Assembly (NCBI GenBank): GCA_026417135.1
Contig: JAOADV010000012.1
Location: 1 to 64,000, forward strand
Length of the DNA stretch: 64,000 nucleotides
Direction: 5' to 3'
From: Ignavibacteria bacterium
GTDB taxonomy: Bacteria > Bacteroidota > Ignavibacteria > Kapaibacteriales > UBA2268
In this document: positions 55,053-64,000 of the stretch, one piece after another
Layout of the letters: every line of letters begins with the position of its first letter
Position numbering within the stretch: the first letter of the stretch is position 1
Made by a program: the position numbers and the translations under genes
Notes under the pieces: generated by a model
Seen by the model: only the letters and a program-made list of their open reading frames with translations
What the model was told of the DNA's origin: nothing
Database searches by the model: none

Positions 55053-57800
55053 ATGGAAATAAAAAGATTAATTATAACGCTTTTTATAGTAACAATAAAT
55101 TTTGGTTTTTCGCAAGAACCAAAGCAATTCAATTTCGTTGATGCGATGAAATTTCCAACGATTCGCCACCAAAATATTTCCAACGATGGGCGTTGGGTTG
55201 GTTATTCTTTTGTGTTCGAACGAGGTGACCCAATTTCCTTCATTGTATCGACCGAAACAGAGAGCAAAATTTCGTTCCCGCGTGCATTGAAACCCGAGTT
55301 TTCGAACAATTCTAAATGGGTCGCCTTTCAGTTTAAACCAAAACAAGTAGATGTTGAAAACTCCGAAAAAGAAAAACCGTCCGATGGAGTTTTGTTGTTC
55401 GATATTTTTCAGCAGAAAAAATATTCTTTCGAAAAGGCTGAAAAATACTTGTTTTCTGTAGATTCCCGTTGGTTTGCATTGCAATTAAAAGCAGACAAAG
55501 CAAAAAAAGATGAGTCTAAGGATGAAGAGACCAAAAAGGAAGCTGGTTCGCCACTTCTATTGCTCGATTTAAACTCGATGAACCAAATTGAATTCCAATA
55601 TGTTACAGAATTCTCTTTCGACACTTTGTCGAACTATTTAGCCTTTGCTGTTGTGGAACCGACTGGGAAAAAGAATGGCTTGTATCTCTTAAAATTAAAA
55701 GGGGAATTCGCGTTACCTATCAAAGCAGATTGCGATTCTGGAATAATTATTTCTTCGCTTGCTTGGAACAATACACGGCAAACTTTATCCTACGTTAAGT
55801 GCTGGGAACGTGGGTGGACCAAAGTCGATTCTTGCGCAGTTTTCGATTTGGAACTCGAAAGTTTAAGCTCGCGTAAATTAGTGGACTATAGCCAATTAAG
55901 TTACGATTGGTTCATTCCTTCGAAAAATACTTTAAAATGGAGCGAAGATGGTTTGCGCTTGTTTTTTGGTATTAAGCCCAAAATTGATACCAGCGTAAAG
56001 AAAGAAAAAATTAAATTCAACGATACCACTCTTTACGATATACCAACTGTCTTAAAAAAAGCCGACTATACTCTTTGGCATTGGAACGACCCGAGAATAA
56101 AAACCCACGAGAAAACTTGGTGGGGAAATAATAAGGACAGGACTTTTCTCTGTGTTTACCACATCGATTCGAAAAGATTTATACAATTAGCAAATTTTAA
56201 TATACCGAATGTCGAATTTGTCGACAATCCAAAATATACAATAGGCTTCGACTCGTCTCCATATTCGAAGGAATCGACTTGGGAAGGGCATTATTCAGAT
56301 TTGTATGTTATTAATCTTATTACTGGAGAAAAGAAATTAATTGGAAAACGGTTGAACGAGGGTGCTCATTTATCCCCACAAGGCAAATACGTTGTTTATT
56401 ACAAGGACAAAAATTGGTACCTTTACGATACGAATTTGGATACATTATTAAATATGACTGGTCAATTAAGATATGCTTTCTACGATGAAGATTACGACCA
56501 ACCTTCGCCTCCGCCAAGTTATGGTTTTGGTGGTTGGTTCGAAAACGACGCAGCTTTTTTGATTTACGATAAATACGATATTTGGAAGTTTTATACTGAA
56601 CATTATAGTTATATGTGTCAAACCGTTATTTATGGAAGGGACAATAATCAAACATATCGAATAATTGACTTGAAAGAAAATAAGAAGTTTTACGCAAACG
56701 AAGATTCAGTTTTGCTTTCTGTTTTCAATCACAATTATAAAACGACTTCAATTTATGCTTTACAATTTAGAATTTTAGGACCCGATAAGTTGCTCGAAGA
56801 ACCAAAGAATTTTAAAGTTTTTAAAAAAGCAAAAGATACCGACCTCGTTTTGTTCTCTCGAGAAAGTTACGATGAATTTCCAGACCTTTGGGTTGCCGAT
56901 ATGTCCTTTCAAAAGGTCAAGCGAATTACCAACCATAACGAAGAATTATTAAAGAAATATCTTTGGGGCTCGACCGAGCTTGTCCGTTGGGTAAATTCTC
57001 GCAACGACACTCTCGATGGTTTCATAGTCAAACCACCAAACTTCGACCCAAAGAAAAAATATCCATTGATAGTTTACTTTTACGAAAAATTTTCGCAATT
57101 AATGCATAACTTCCAATTTCCTTACATTGGGCATCGCCCTTGCTTTCAACTATACACCACTGATAATTACATATTGTTTTTGCCCGATATAAAATATGTT
57201 ATTGGAAGTCCGGGGAATTCAGCTCTCGATTGCATAGTTTCTGGTGTTCGTAAACTAATTTCTTTTGGGTTTATCGATACAACTGCCATTGGGATTATGG
57301 GGCATTCGTGGAGTGGCTATCAAGCGGCATATATAATAACACAAACTAATCTGTTCAAAGCTGCGGTCGCTGGGGCAGCTGTTGGAAATATGACAAGTGC
57401 ATATAGTGGAATTCGTCTTGAATCGGGCTTGGCTCGCCTATTTCAATACGAGCGATATCAAAGCCGAATCGGGGGCAACCTTTGGGACTCTTTGCAAGCT
57501 TATATTAATAATTCACCAATTTTCAAAGCACAAACAGCTTCGACCCCACTTCTTTTGATGTTTGGCGACGAAGACCAAGCAGTTCCTTGGCAACAAGGTA
57601 TCGAACTTTACTTGGCATTTCGACGACTTGGAAAACCAGTATTTTTCCTACAATATCATAACGAAAAACATTGGCCCAACAAGTTTCAAAATAAATTAGA
57701 CTATGCCATTAAAATAAAAGAGTTTTTCGATACCTTCTTGAAAAAAAAGCCAGCCCCAGAGTGGATTACAAAGGGCGAAGATTACTTACTTAAGGAATAA
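55053..57800 (+). CDS. Exported S9-family prolyl oligopeptidase-like peptidase
   Basis: This 915-residue serine peptidase has a signal peptide (about residues 1-20), a long N-terminal beta-propeller-like region with WD40-type strands, and a C-terminal alpha/beta hydrolase domain. The catalytic triad is S752 (GHSWSG), D841 (GDEDQAVP) and probably H873 (HNEKHW). The GHSWSG nucleophile and propeller indicate a dipeptidyl or acylaminoacyl peptidase relative acting in the periplasm. It is 3 nt upstream of the GNAT-like gene and may be an operon with it. Confidence 0.85.
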   Translation: MEIKRLIITLFIVTINFGFSQEPKQFNFVDAMKFPTIRHQNISNDGRWVGYSFVFERGDPISFIVSTETESKISFPRALKPEFSNNSKWVAFQFKPKQVDVENSEKEKPSDGVLLFDIFQQKKYSFEKAEKYLFSVDSRWFALQLKADKAKKDESKDEETKKEAGSPLLLLDLNSMNQIEFQYVTEFSFDTLSNYLAFAVVEPTGKKNGLYLLKLKGEFALPIKADCDSGIIISSLAWNNTRQTLSYVKCWERGWTKVDSCAVFDLELESLSSRKLVDYSQLSYDWFIPSKNTLKWSEDGLRLFFGIKPKIDTSVKKEKIKFNDTTLYDIPTVLKKADYTLWHWNDPRIKTHEKTWWGNNKDRTFLCVYHIDSKRFIQLANFNIPNVEFVDNPKYTIGFDSSPYSKESTWEGHYSDLYVINLITGEKKLIGKRLNEGAHLSPQGKYVVYYKDKNWYLYDTNLDTLLNMTGQLRYAFYDEDYDQPSPPPSYGFGGWFENDAAFLIYDKYDIWKFYTEHYSYMCQTVIYGRDNNQTYRIIDLKENKKFYANEDSVLLSVFNHNYKTTSIYALQFRILGPDKLLEEPKNFKVFKKAKDTDLVLFSRESYDEFPDLWVADMSFQKVKRITNHNEELLKKYLWGSTELVRWVNSRNDTLDGFIVKPPNFDPKKKYPLIVYFYEKFSQLMHNFQFPYIGHRPCFQLYTTDNYILFLPDIKYVIGSPGNSALDCIVSGVRKLISFGFIDTTAIGIMGHSWSGYQAAYIITQTNLFKAAVAGAAVGNMTSAYSGIRLESGLARLFQYERYQSRIGGNLWDSLQAYINNSPIFKAQTASTPLLLMFGDEDQAVPWQQGIELYLAFRRLGKPVFFLQYHNEKHWPNKFQNKLDYAIKIKEFFDTFLKKKPAPEWITKGEDYLLKE

Positions 57801-57803
57801 ATT

Positions 57804-58940
57804 ATGAATTTTTCTATTAAAGTTGTCGAAAGTAAAAGAGAAAAAATTCGATTTATCAAGTCCCAATGGCTCTTCTACAAAAACGACCCAAATTTTGTCC
57901 CCCCAATAATTCACGATAGGTATAAGTTAATCGACACACAAAATAATCCATTCTATAAACATTCCGAATTGAAATTATTTTTAGCATACGACAAGACCAA
58001 CAATATTGTTGGTAGAATTGCTGGAATTATTAACCATAATCACAATAGGACCCACAACGATAAAGTAGGTTTTTTTGGGTTTTTTGAATGCATAAATAAT
58101 ATTGAAGTTGCCAGAGCCTTGCTCGAAAGCGTTGAAAATTGGCTTGCCGAAAAAGGCTTCGATATGGTGCTTGGTCCAGAAAATCCCTCGATGAACGACG
58201 AAGTTGGACTCCTTGTCGAAGGATTCGAAGCTCCACCCGTGATTATGATGCCTTATAATCCCAAGTATTACATTGATTTAATTGAAGGTTGCGGTTACGA
58301 AAAAGCAAAAGATTTGTATGCATATTTGCTCGAACCGACCAGTTTCGTTTCGGAAAAGATACTTCGGCTTAAAGATTTAATCAAAGAGCGATACAAGGTA
58401 AACATTCGCGAGGTGGATTTTACTAATAAAAAAGCATTTTGGCGCGATGTGCAAATCCTTAAAGAAGTTTACAATAGCGCCTGGGTCCCGAATTGGGGTT
58501 TTGTTAAGTGGACGGACGAGGAGTTTGATTATATTGCAAAGGACTTAAAATTGATAGCCGACCCAAAGCTTGCTCTTATTGCTGAATCGAAAGGAAAAAT
58601 TGCTGGCTTTGGCTTGGCACTTCCCAATATTAATGAATGTTTGATTTATAATAAAAGTGGGAGTATCGTCGAAGCATTGTTTCACATTCTAACTAAACGT
58701 AAAAAGATTAAGTTCATTCGAATTATTGCTCTTGGCATTGTTCCAGAATTTCAACGAACAGGTATAGATTCTCTTTTATATTACGAGTTGGGTAGTAGGG
58801 GGGTCGAAAGAGGCTATAAGTTTGGCGAAGCCTCTTGGGTTCTCGAAGATAACGAGATGATGAACAAAGGTTTAACTACAACGATGGATGCAAAGGTTTA
58901 TAAAATTTACCGACTTTATCAGAAGAAACTTAATCGTTAG
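57804..58940 (+). CDS. GNAT-like protein, substrate unknown
   Basis: This 378-residue protein has no signal peptide. The first half begins with a KSQWLFYKNDPNFVPPIIHD block, and YDKTNNIVGRIAGIINHNHN and KVGFFGFFECINNIEVA suit an acyltransferase fold; the C-terminal half contains a second GNAT-like unit (ALGIVPEFQRTGIDSLLYYELG, with the Q-R-x-G acetyl-CoA loop). It would transfer an acyl group to an amine, but the acceptor is unknown. It follows the S9 peptidase gene after 3 nt. Confidence 0.75.
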   Translation: MNFSIKVVESKREKIRFIKSQWLFYKNDPNFVPPIIHDRYKLIDTQNNPFYKHSELKLFLAYDKTNNIVGRIAGIINHNHNRTHNDKVGFFGFFECINNIEVARALLESVENWLAEKGFDMVLGPENPSMNDEVGLLVEGFEAPPVIMMPYNPKYYIDLIEGCGYEKAKDLYAYLLEPTSFVSEKILRLKDLIKERYKVNIREVDFTNKKAFWRDVQILKEVYNSAWVPNWGFVKWTDEEFDYIAKDLKLIADPKLALIAESKGKIAGFGLALPNINECLIYNKSGSIVEALFHILTKRKKIKFIRIIALGIVPEFQRTGIDSLLYYELGSRGVERGYKFGEASWVLEDNEMMNKGLTTTMDAKVYKIYRLYQKKLNR

Positions 58941-58970
58941 TAAGTTTTGTTAAACTAAACTTGAAAGTTT

Positions 58971-60521
58971 ATGAGCGAACGAGAACGTTGGGCAACGCGT
59001 ATAGGTTTAATTCTTGCAGCGGCAGGGAATGCAGTAGGATTGGGCAATTTTCTTCGTTTTCCTGTCCAAGCTGCTCAGAACGGAGGGGGCGCCTTTATGA
59101 TACCCTATTTTATTGCCTTCTTACTTCTTGGCATCCCTTTAATGTGGGTTGAATGGTCAATTGGTCGCTATGGGGGAAAATATCATCACGGGCATCTACC
59201 CGGTATGTTCGACGCAATTTGGCGAAACCCTTTAGCTAAATATATTGGCGTTCTCGGGATTTTTGTTTCCTCGATAATAATGATTTATTATTGCTACATT
59301 GAATCGTGGACCCTTGCCTTTAGTTTCTTTTCGCTTGGCAAGACTTACTTTGGGTTGACAGAGTTCGAATCGATGACAGGATTCCTTCGAAGTTATCAAG
59401 GTGTTGAATCAGGTTTTTTTACAAGTATTCTTCCAGCCTACTTTTTTCTTTTAATAACCTTAGGAGTTAATTTCTACATTCTGAAACGAGGGATATCGAA
59501 AGGAATAGAACTACTTGCTAAATTTGGTATGCCTTTGTTGATTATTATGGCTATTGTGCTGGCAATTAGAGTAATAACTTTGGGAACGCCCGACCCAATA
59601 AATTACCCCGATAGAAGTGTCGAAAATGGTTTTGCTTTCATCTGGAATCCAAATTTTTCCAAGTTGGGGGATGCAAAAATATGGCTTGCTGCTGCTGGTC
59701 AAATATTTTTTACCCTAAGTGTTGGGATGGGTACACTCCAAGCCTATGCAAGTTACTTGAAAGAAAAGGACGATATTGCTTTGAATGGATTATCTACTGC
59801 ATCTACAAATGAATTTGTCGAAGTTATTTTGGGTGGTTCAATAGCTATACCTGTTGCAGTGGCTTTTTTCGGTCTAACTGCTACGACGGAAATTGCAAGC
59901 GGGGGTGCGTTTAATCTTGGATTTGTTTCGATGCCTTTAATTTTTCAGAAATTACCATTAGGGGAATTTTTTGGATTCTTGTGGTTCTTCCTACTTTTCA
60001 TAGCTGGAATTACTTCTTCCGTTGCTATGGTGCAACCCCTTATTGCTTTCCTCAAAGAACAATTTAAAATCTCACACAATAAAGCAACACTTTACGTTGC
60101 AATTGGAACATTTGTCTCGTCCCATTTAGTTGTTGCCTTCTTTAAGTTCGGTTTTTTAGATGAATTAGACTATTGGGCTGGAACTTTCTTCTTGGTTTTA
60201 ATTGGCTTTCTCGAAGTTGTAATTTTTGCTTGGATTTGGGGAATGGATAAAGGTTGGATCGAAATTAACAAAGGAGCCGATATTAAAATTCCAAAGTTCT
60301 TTTATTATGTAATCAAATATGTTACACCTTTATACATTCTTACCATACTTGTTTATTGGGGACTGACCGATGCAATACCAACTTTGTTGATGGATAATAT
60401 CCCCGACGAGCAAATTCCCTATCGCTGGGGGGCTCGTGCGTTTATGTTTATCGTCTTCGCAGGCTTATGCTTTATGGTTTATAAAGCTTGGAAGTTAAAC
60501 AAACCAAGATATGATTTATGA
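58971..60521 (+). CDS. Neurotransmitter:sodium symporter-family transporter
   Basis: This 516-residue transporter has about 12 membrane helices. The first helix carries AAAGNAVGLGNFLRFP, with the residues that bind Na+ in the LeuT fold, followed by GGGAFMIPYF. It would take up an amino acid with sodium. The 4-nt overlap with a downstream small-subunit gene suggests a MetP/MetS-type pair for methionine or alanine, but the substrate is inference. It is 30 nt downstream of the GNAT-like gene. Confidence 0.9.
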   Translation: MSERERWATRIGLILAAAGNAVGLGNFLRFPVQAAQNGGGAFMIPYFIAFLLLGIPLMWVEWSIGRYGGKYHHGHLPGMFDAIWRNPLAKYIGVLGIFVSSIIMIYYCYIESWTLAFSFFSLGKTYFGLTEFESMTGFLRSYQGVESGFFTSILPAYFFLLITLGVNFYILKRGISKGIELLAKFGMPLLIIMAIVLAIRVITLGTPDPINYPDRSVENGFAFIWNPNFSKLGDAKIWLAAAGQIFFTLSVGMGTLQAYASYLKEKDDIALNGLSTASTNEFVEVILGGSIAIPVAVAFFGLTATTEIASGGAFNLGFVSMPLIFQKLPLGEFFGFLWFFLLFIAGITSSVAMVQPLIAFLKEQFKISHNKATLYVAIGTFVSSHLVVAFFKFGFLDELDYWAGTFFLVLIGFLEVVIFAWIWGMDKGWIEINKGADIKIPKFFYYVIKYVTPLYILTILVYWGLTDAIPTLLMDNIPDEQIPYRWGARAFMFIVFAGLCFMVYKAWKLNKPRYDL

Positions 60522-60679
60522 ACGGATTGAAAACCGAAGGAATTATTTTTTTAATAGTTGCTTGGGGAATTATTATCTCGCTTTTGGTCTTTTGCTACTC
60601 AATCGTTTTCAAAAACAGAAAGAACAACTCAGAGGAGACCCTTTTGCCTACGAATGAACCATTCAATCGCAAAGAGTAA
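60518..60679 (+). CDS. MetS-like small subunit of the NSS transporter
   Basis: A 53-codon gene starts at ATG 60518, overlapping the transporter stop (ATGA), and ends at 60679. It encodes a single membrane helix (about residues 8-31, with AWGIIISLL) then a polar basic tail. This is the usual form of the MetS family, small proteins needed for activity of some NSS transporters. Its last 51 bases overlap the 3' end of the minus-strand VWA gene. It is short enough to be missed by length cut-offs. Confidence 0.75.
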   Translation: MNGLKTEGIIFLIVAWGIIISLLVFCYSIVFKNRKNNSEETLLPTNEPFNRKE

Positions 60680-62809
60680 TATCGAGACAAAGAGCAGTGG
60701 GAAAGAATTCCAAATTAATATTTCCTTTCTCTTTGTTGTAACTCTTTCGTCCAGCTTTATGTTGTTTAATTCATCTTTCAATCTTTTCGTTTCGTTCCAA
60801 TAAAAAAACATTCCGTTTGTCGACCGAGATAGATATCGCAAAAGCTCGAACTTCGAGCGGAAGTCGGCAAATTCCAAGTTGCTTTTTTCGACTATAAATT
60901 TACCGCTTGCATCTCCAATTTTATTATTCCCAACGAAAACTTCGCCCAAATAAGTATAGTCGCCTTCGGCAAGTACTCCTAACTGTGAAGTATATAGTCC
61001 GCTACCAACTTGTTGTAAAATTGTTTCAAATTGTTGTTCACCTTTGGCGATTTTAACTTTAACAAGAGCATTATCGATAGGTGAAAATGCAGCGTCGAAA
61101 ATTTGGGCATTGAAAACAACATTTTCGGTTCTATTGTATCTGGTTTTGCTCGGCTTAATTTTGATTCTGGTAAACTCTTCGGTCGTAGAAAGCCATTTAA
61201 AAATGTTGGAAATCAAAATACTTCCGTAGTCTTCTTCTTTAGTTTTATTTTCAAGCAGTTGTTTTAATGAAAAACCGAGCAAACGCCAACGATATAAGCC
61301 ATAACCTAAAAAAGCCACACTTTTACGATTTTGGAAATTGCTTGCAATCAAAAATGGTTCTTTTAATTCAACATCATTGACTTTAACGGTTGCAAGCACC
61401 TCGCTTTCGGGTTTTGGTTTGACAAAAAGTTCAGTTCGAAAAATTGGGGGTAATTGATTTAGAATTTTTATATTTTCTGCTCCACTTTCTACGTTGAGTA
61501 TTGGATGTCCAACATAAGCTGGATTAAAAAACCCGAAAAAAGTAAATTCTCGTGGGTTATTCGATACAACGTTAAAAGGTAAGATATCCTCGTATGGTTT
61601 CAATTTTTTGTAATCCACATTAAGATTTGGGATAAAGAGAATTGATTTACCGCGTAAAGACTCTTCGCGAACCCAGTCCAATAAATAAGTTGGCGAAGAA
61701 GCAATTGGAAATCCAACTAATACAAAAATTTCGGCGGTTTCGAATTCTTTTCGGCTCGGTCGTGGCTCGTAGAATTCTTCGCCATATTTTTGTATATAAG
61801 AAACAACTTCGGTACCTTCGTCGCTACTAATTATCGATTTTATGTAGGGAATGTCGGGATTAGGATAACCAGAAAGAATTATATATTTTCGTTTGCTTTT
61901 AAGTATTTTAACCATCTGGGTTTGGGAGTTGTTTTCGTATGTAAATTCTTGTGGGAGATTTTCCGCTCGAACGGTTATCTTTTTAAAACCTTCAGTTTTA
62001 GGTGTATATTCGAATACAACTGCGTAGTCTTCGAGCTGATTAGTCAATTCGATAATCTTTTGGTCCAGTAAAGATTGCTCCTCGTAAAGCATTAATTTCA
62101 ACGAAGTCTTATCGAATTGATGCGATTTAATCGATACTTTAATTGGTTGAGTTTTGCCGACAAAACCAATTTCGCTTGTTATAATGTTCGAAATTAAAAT
62201 ATCCTTTGGCGGAACTGTATCTCCTATTCCAATTGTATATATAGGTATCCCAATTTTTTCTGCAGAGTAGATGGGGTTTTCGCCAGAGTTATAAATTCCA
62301 TCGGAAAATAATATAATCCCTTGAATATTTTCCTCTTGCTTAATGTATTGAATCCTTTGCAAAGGAAGGGAAATATTGGTTTCTTCTCCTTCGAAACGAA
62401 GCGAATCGAAATAGAAATCTTGGAATGGGTATGTTCGTGTATCGAAACCCCAGAATTCTATTGGATACTTTTTGAAGTCACCTAAACCAGATACATTGTA
62501 TGCCAAAGTCGTTTGTTGTTTTTTGTCGATATTTTCCCACTTCATTCTCATTGAGCTTGAATTATCGAAAAGGACAAGAATTTTAGGTTTTTCCAGATTG
62601 CTTTGGACGATGGTAGCGATTGGTTCTGCTAAAAAAAAGAAAAGAAAGAAAAGGGCTAAGAACCGAAGAGTCCCAAGTAATATTCTGTTCTTTCGTTCTA
62701 ATTGTGGATTCAATCGACGATAATAGAAGTATGTTCCTATTAGTGAAAATAAAGTCAATACGATAAATATTGTAATAGGTATATTAAACCCAAAAATAAT
62801 TTTGTTCAT
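60629..62809 (-). CDS. VWA-domain membrane protein (glutamine amidotransferase-like)
   Basis: This 726-residue protein has two N-terminal membrane segments, a VWA domain starting with LFDNSSSMRMKW (DxSxS metal site), a middle part with a glutamine amidotransferase-like layout (YIILSGYPNPDIPYIKSI) and a C-terminal membrane helix. It resembles long VWA proteins of Bacteroidota in the envelope, of unknown function. It appears as a single gene. Its 3' end overlaps the MetS-like gene by 51 nt on the opposite strand. The amidotransferase label is by resemblance; no catalytic Cys is clear. Confidence 0.7.
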   Translation of the reverse strand: MNKIIFGFNIPITIFIVLTLFSLIGTYFYYRRLNPQLERKNRILLGTLRFLALFFLFFFLAEPIATIVQSNLEKPKILVLFDNSSSMRMKWENIDKKQQTTLAYNVSGLGDFKKYPIEFWGFDTRTYPFQDFYFDSLRFEGEETNISLPLQRIQYIKQEENIQGIILFSDGIYNSGENPIYSAEKIGIPIYTIGIGDTVPPKDILISNIITSEIGFVGKTQPIKVSIKSHQFDKTSLKLMLYEEQSLLDQKIIELTNQLEDYAVVFEYTPKTEGFKKITVRAENLPQEFTYENNSQTQMVKILKSKRKYIILSGYPNPDIPYIKSIISSDEGTEVVSYIQKYGEEFYEPRPSRKEFETAEIFVLVGFPIASSPTYLLDWVREESLRGKSILFIPNLNVDYKKLKPYEDILPFNVVSNNPREFTFFGFFNPAYVGHPILNVESGAENIKILNQLPPIFRTELFVKPKPESEVLATVKVNDVELKEPFLIASNFQNRKSVAFLGYGLYRWRLLGFSLKQLLENKTKEEDYGSILISNIFKWLSTTEEFTRIKIKPSKTRYNRTENVVFNAQIFDAAFSPIDNALVKVKIAKGEQQFETILQQVGSGLYTSQLGVLAEGDYTYLGEVFVGNNKIGDASGKFIVEKSNLEFADFRSKFELLRYLSRSTNGMFFYWNETKRLKDELNNIKLDERVTTKRKEILIWNSFPLLFVSILLFAIEWFIRRQKGLL

Positions 62810-62958
62810 TCGCCACGATAAAAAAACTAAAAACGAAAAAAAAGAGTAATAGTTGTTATGAATCTACAACGAAAGATTAATTAATAGGTAAATTTAAACT
62901 TTACCCTTTGTGTAAGCAAAAGAAATTTGAGTTAAAATGCGTGGTATTGGCTTTTAAA

Positions 62959-63696
62959 TTATTTGGAGGCAAAGCCCCCAGCCCCGATGTGAAGTCTAAT
63001 CGAAAAGCCGTCCAAAGAAGTTTTGGGAAAGTTGCTTATTTTTTTTTCGTAAACTACCCAATTACTTTTAATTGCACTCAAAGTGTAACCTAAGCGGATA
63101 CCTATAATGAAACTTCCGACTCCACTTTTTTCATTTGCCTTATCAAGTTTTAGCAGATAATCGAAACCAAGTGCGAAATTTAGCATAAACGCACCCATAG
63201 ATAATTCTGTCCCAGTCCTTGGATTTTTAATAAGCTCTTCGAAATTGCTCTTTGGGTTCATATCCTGAATTTCTAACGACATACCGCCGCCGCCAATCCC
63301 AAGCAAAGGATATAATTTAACTGAATTGGTCGAAACAAGGGTATAACCAAGATTGAAAAACCCATAACCAATGGAAACGTTGGTAGAGTAATTCGGGTTT
63401 TCAGTGTTTTCTTGCAAAAGTCCGTGACCTTCGCCGCCGATAATTAGATTCCCGATATAGGCTTGACCACCTCCACCCAAAGAAATGAACCTACTTGAGA
63501 ATTTAGAAAAACCTTCGGCAGAAAGTCTATTGTTAAGATTATCGAGATTAATAAAATTTGCTCCAATTGCGAAAAAACCAGCGCCACCGCCATCGCCGTT
63601 TTTTTCCCTTTCTTTCTCTTTGGACAAAATGCTGGTGCAAGGTATTGCGAAAATGAAAATAACAACAAACAAAATTTGAAGACTTTTACTTACCAT
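62959..63696 (-). CDS. Predicted small outer-membrane protein
   Basis: This 245-residue protein has a signal peptide (about residues 1-25), a short KEKEREKNGDGGG linker, then glycine-rich amphipathic strands (GGAGFFAIGANFIN, YIGNLIIGGEGHGLL, YGFFNLGYTLVS) and a final short strand region. It looks like an 8-stranded outer-membrane barrel or a surface-layer-associated protein, with no recognisable family. It is divergent from lpxC and has its own promoter-like box. Confidence 0.6.
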   Translation of the reverse strand: MVSKSLQILFVVIFIFAIPCTSILSKEKEREKNGDGGGAGFFAIGANFINLDNLNNRLSAEGFSKFSSRFISLGGGGQAYIGNLIIGGEGHGLLQENTENPNYSTNVSIGYGFFNLGYTLVSTNSVKLYPLLGIGGGGMSLEIQDMNPKSNFEELIKNPRTGTELSMGAFMLNFALGFDYLLKLDKANEKSGVGSFIIGIRLGYTLSAIKSNWVVYEKKISNFPKTSLDGFSIRLHIGAGGFASK

Positions 63697-63712
63697 AAAT
63701 CACCAAAAAAAA

Positions 63713-63720
63713 CAAAATTA
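63713..63720 (-). promoter_or_regulatory. -7-like box TAATTTTG, outer-membrane protein gene
   Basis: TAATTTTG on the minus strand, 16 nt before the ATG at 63696. No clear -33 element. Confidence 0.4.
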
Positions 63721-63860
63721 GGATTTTTTGAAAATGTTTCTGTTAGATTTGCATTAATTTTTATTTTTTCCTAAAAAGTGTAACAAATATGTTATTGTAG
63801 ATGGATTTTGAACTATTGATGCAAATTTTTTTAGTTTTAGTTCAAAACCAATAATTTTTT

Positions 63861-63868
63861 TAATTTTG
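63861..63868 (+). promoter_or_regulatory. -7-like box TAATTTTG, lpxC
   Basis: TAATTTTG, 24 nt before the lpxC ATG. The TTTAG about 20 nt upstream is a poor -33. Confidence 0.4.
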
Positions 63869-63892
63869 TAAATTTTTAGAGCAAATTTACCT

Positions 63893-64000
63893 ATGCCCGA
63901 GAAACAAAGAACTATAAGAAAACCTATTAGTCTTGTTGGTGTAGGTATTCATTCAGGCGAAGAAACGACAATTACATTTAACCCTGCCCCGGAAAACTAT
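63893..64000 (+). CDS. lpxC: UDP-3-O-acyl-N-acetylglucosamine deacetylase, N-terminal part
   Basis: The first 36 codons read MPEKQRTIRKPISLVGVGIH and continue with SGEETTITFNPAPENY, which match the LpxC N-terminus (QRTI, GIGLHSGE and the FxPAP strand). LpxC commits UDP-GlcNAc to lipid A synthesis. In many Bacteroidota the gene continues into a fused FabZ dehydratase; the window ends too early to see. The frame is open to the last base. Confidence 0.9.
   Translation, partial: MPEKQRTIRKPISLVGVGIHSGEETTITFNPAPENY

Overview
The window is AT-rich bacterial chromosome, almost fully coding, with genes on both strands and no rRNA, tRNA, CRISPR array, insertion sequence or prophage that I can see. 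Several traits point to the Bacteroidota/Chlorobiota (FCB) group: three proteins end in a type IX secretion (Por) sorting domain, KorA has its gamma domain fused, an E1 dehydrogenase has alpha and beta fused, GWxTD, PD40 and Bat-type proteins are present, and many genes have a TAATTTTG (-7-like) box shortly upstream. An Ignavibacteria- or Kapabacteria-like member is my best guess. That placement is inference; no marker gene here settles it.

Layout. 0.4-3.3 kb: korAB, a 2-oxoacid:ferredoxin oxidoreductase. 3.9-6.1 kb (-): a biotin carboxylase subunit and queC. 6.2-9.2 kb: bacteriohemerythrin, a secreted M28 peptidase and a membrane phosphoesterase. 9.4-13.2 kb (-): a methyltransferase, panB and a T9SS-exported M1 aminopeptidase. 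13.2-20.3 kb: envelope and glycan genes (an LptE-like lipoprotein, a GT2 synthase, a radical SAM protein, a GT4 glycosyltransferase, a UDP-glucuronate decarboxylase-like SDR and a DUF302 protein). 20.6-29.7 kb: exported proteins of unknown role, the fused E1, a VCBS/T9SS protein, a PD40 protein and a KtrA-like RCK protein. 29.8-36.6 kb: a HicB-like small protein, a CPBP protease, a TPR protein, a DUF202 protein, atpDC, prfB with a programmed +1 frameshift, and a DUF3108 protein. 36.7-41.1 kb (-): a moxR-DUF58-BatD-BatA cluster ending in pth. 41.3-45.6 kb (+): a GWxTD protein, an acyltransferase, then a Rieske/b561-like/YceI redox cluster. 45.6-53.8 kb (-): a pseudouridine synthase, folD, an outer-membrane protein, a small membrane protein, dnaE and an AbgT transporter. 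54.1-60.7 kb (+): trxB, an S9 peptidase, a GNAT-like protein, an NSS transporter and its small subunit. The window closes with a VWA protein, an outer-membrane protein and the first 36 codons of lpxC.

The most striking signal is in sequence composition, not in a gene. Reading all 64 kb by eye I found one GATC and six CATG, where base composition alone would give roughly 200 of each. I did not find a convincing new multi-gene defence or biosynthetic system. The best candidates for follow-up are the tetranucleotide avoidance, the Rieske/b561-like/YceI cluster, a two-gene Cys-rich/T9SS export unit, two copies of a multi-hairpin repeat in convergent gaps, and a 53-residue transporter subunit overlapping an antisense gene.
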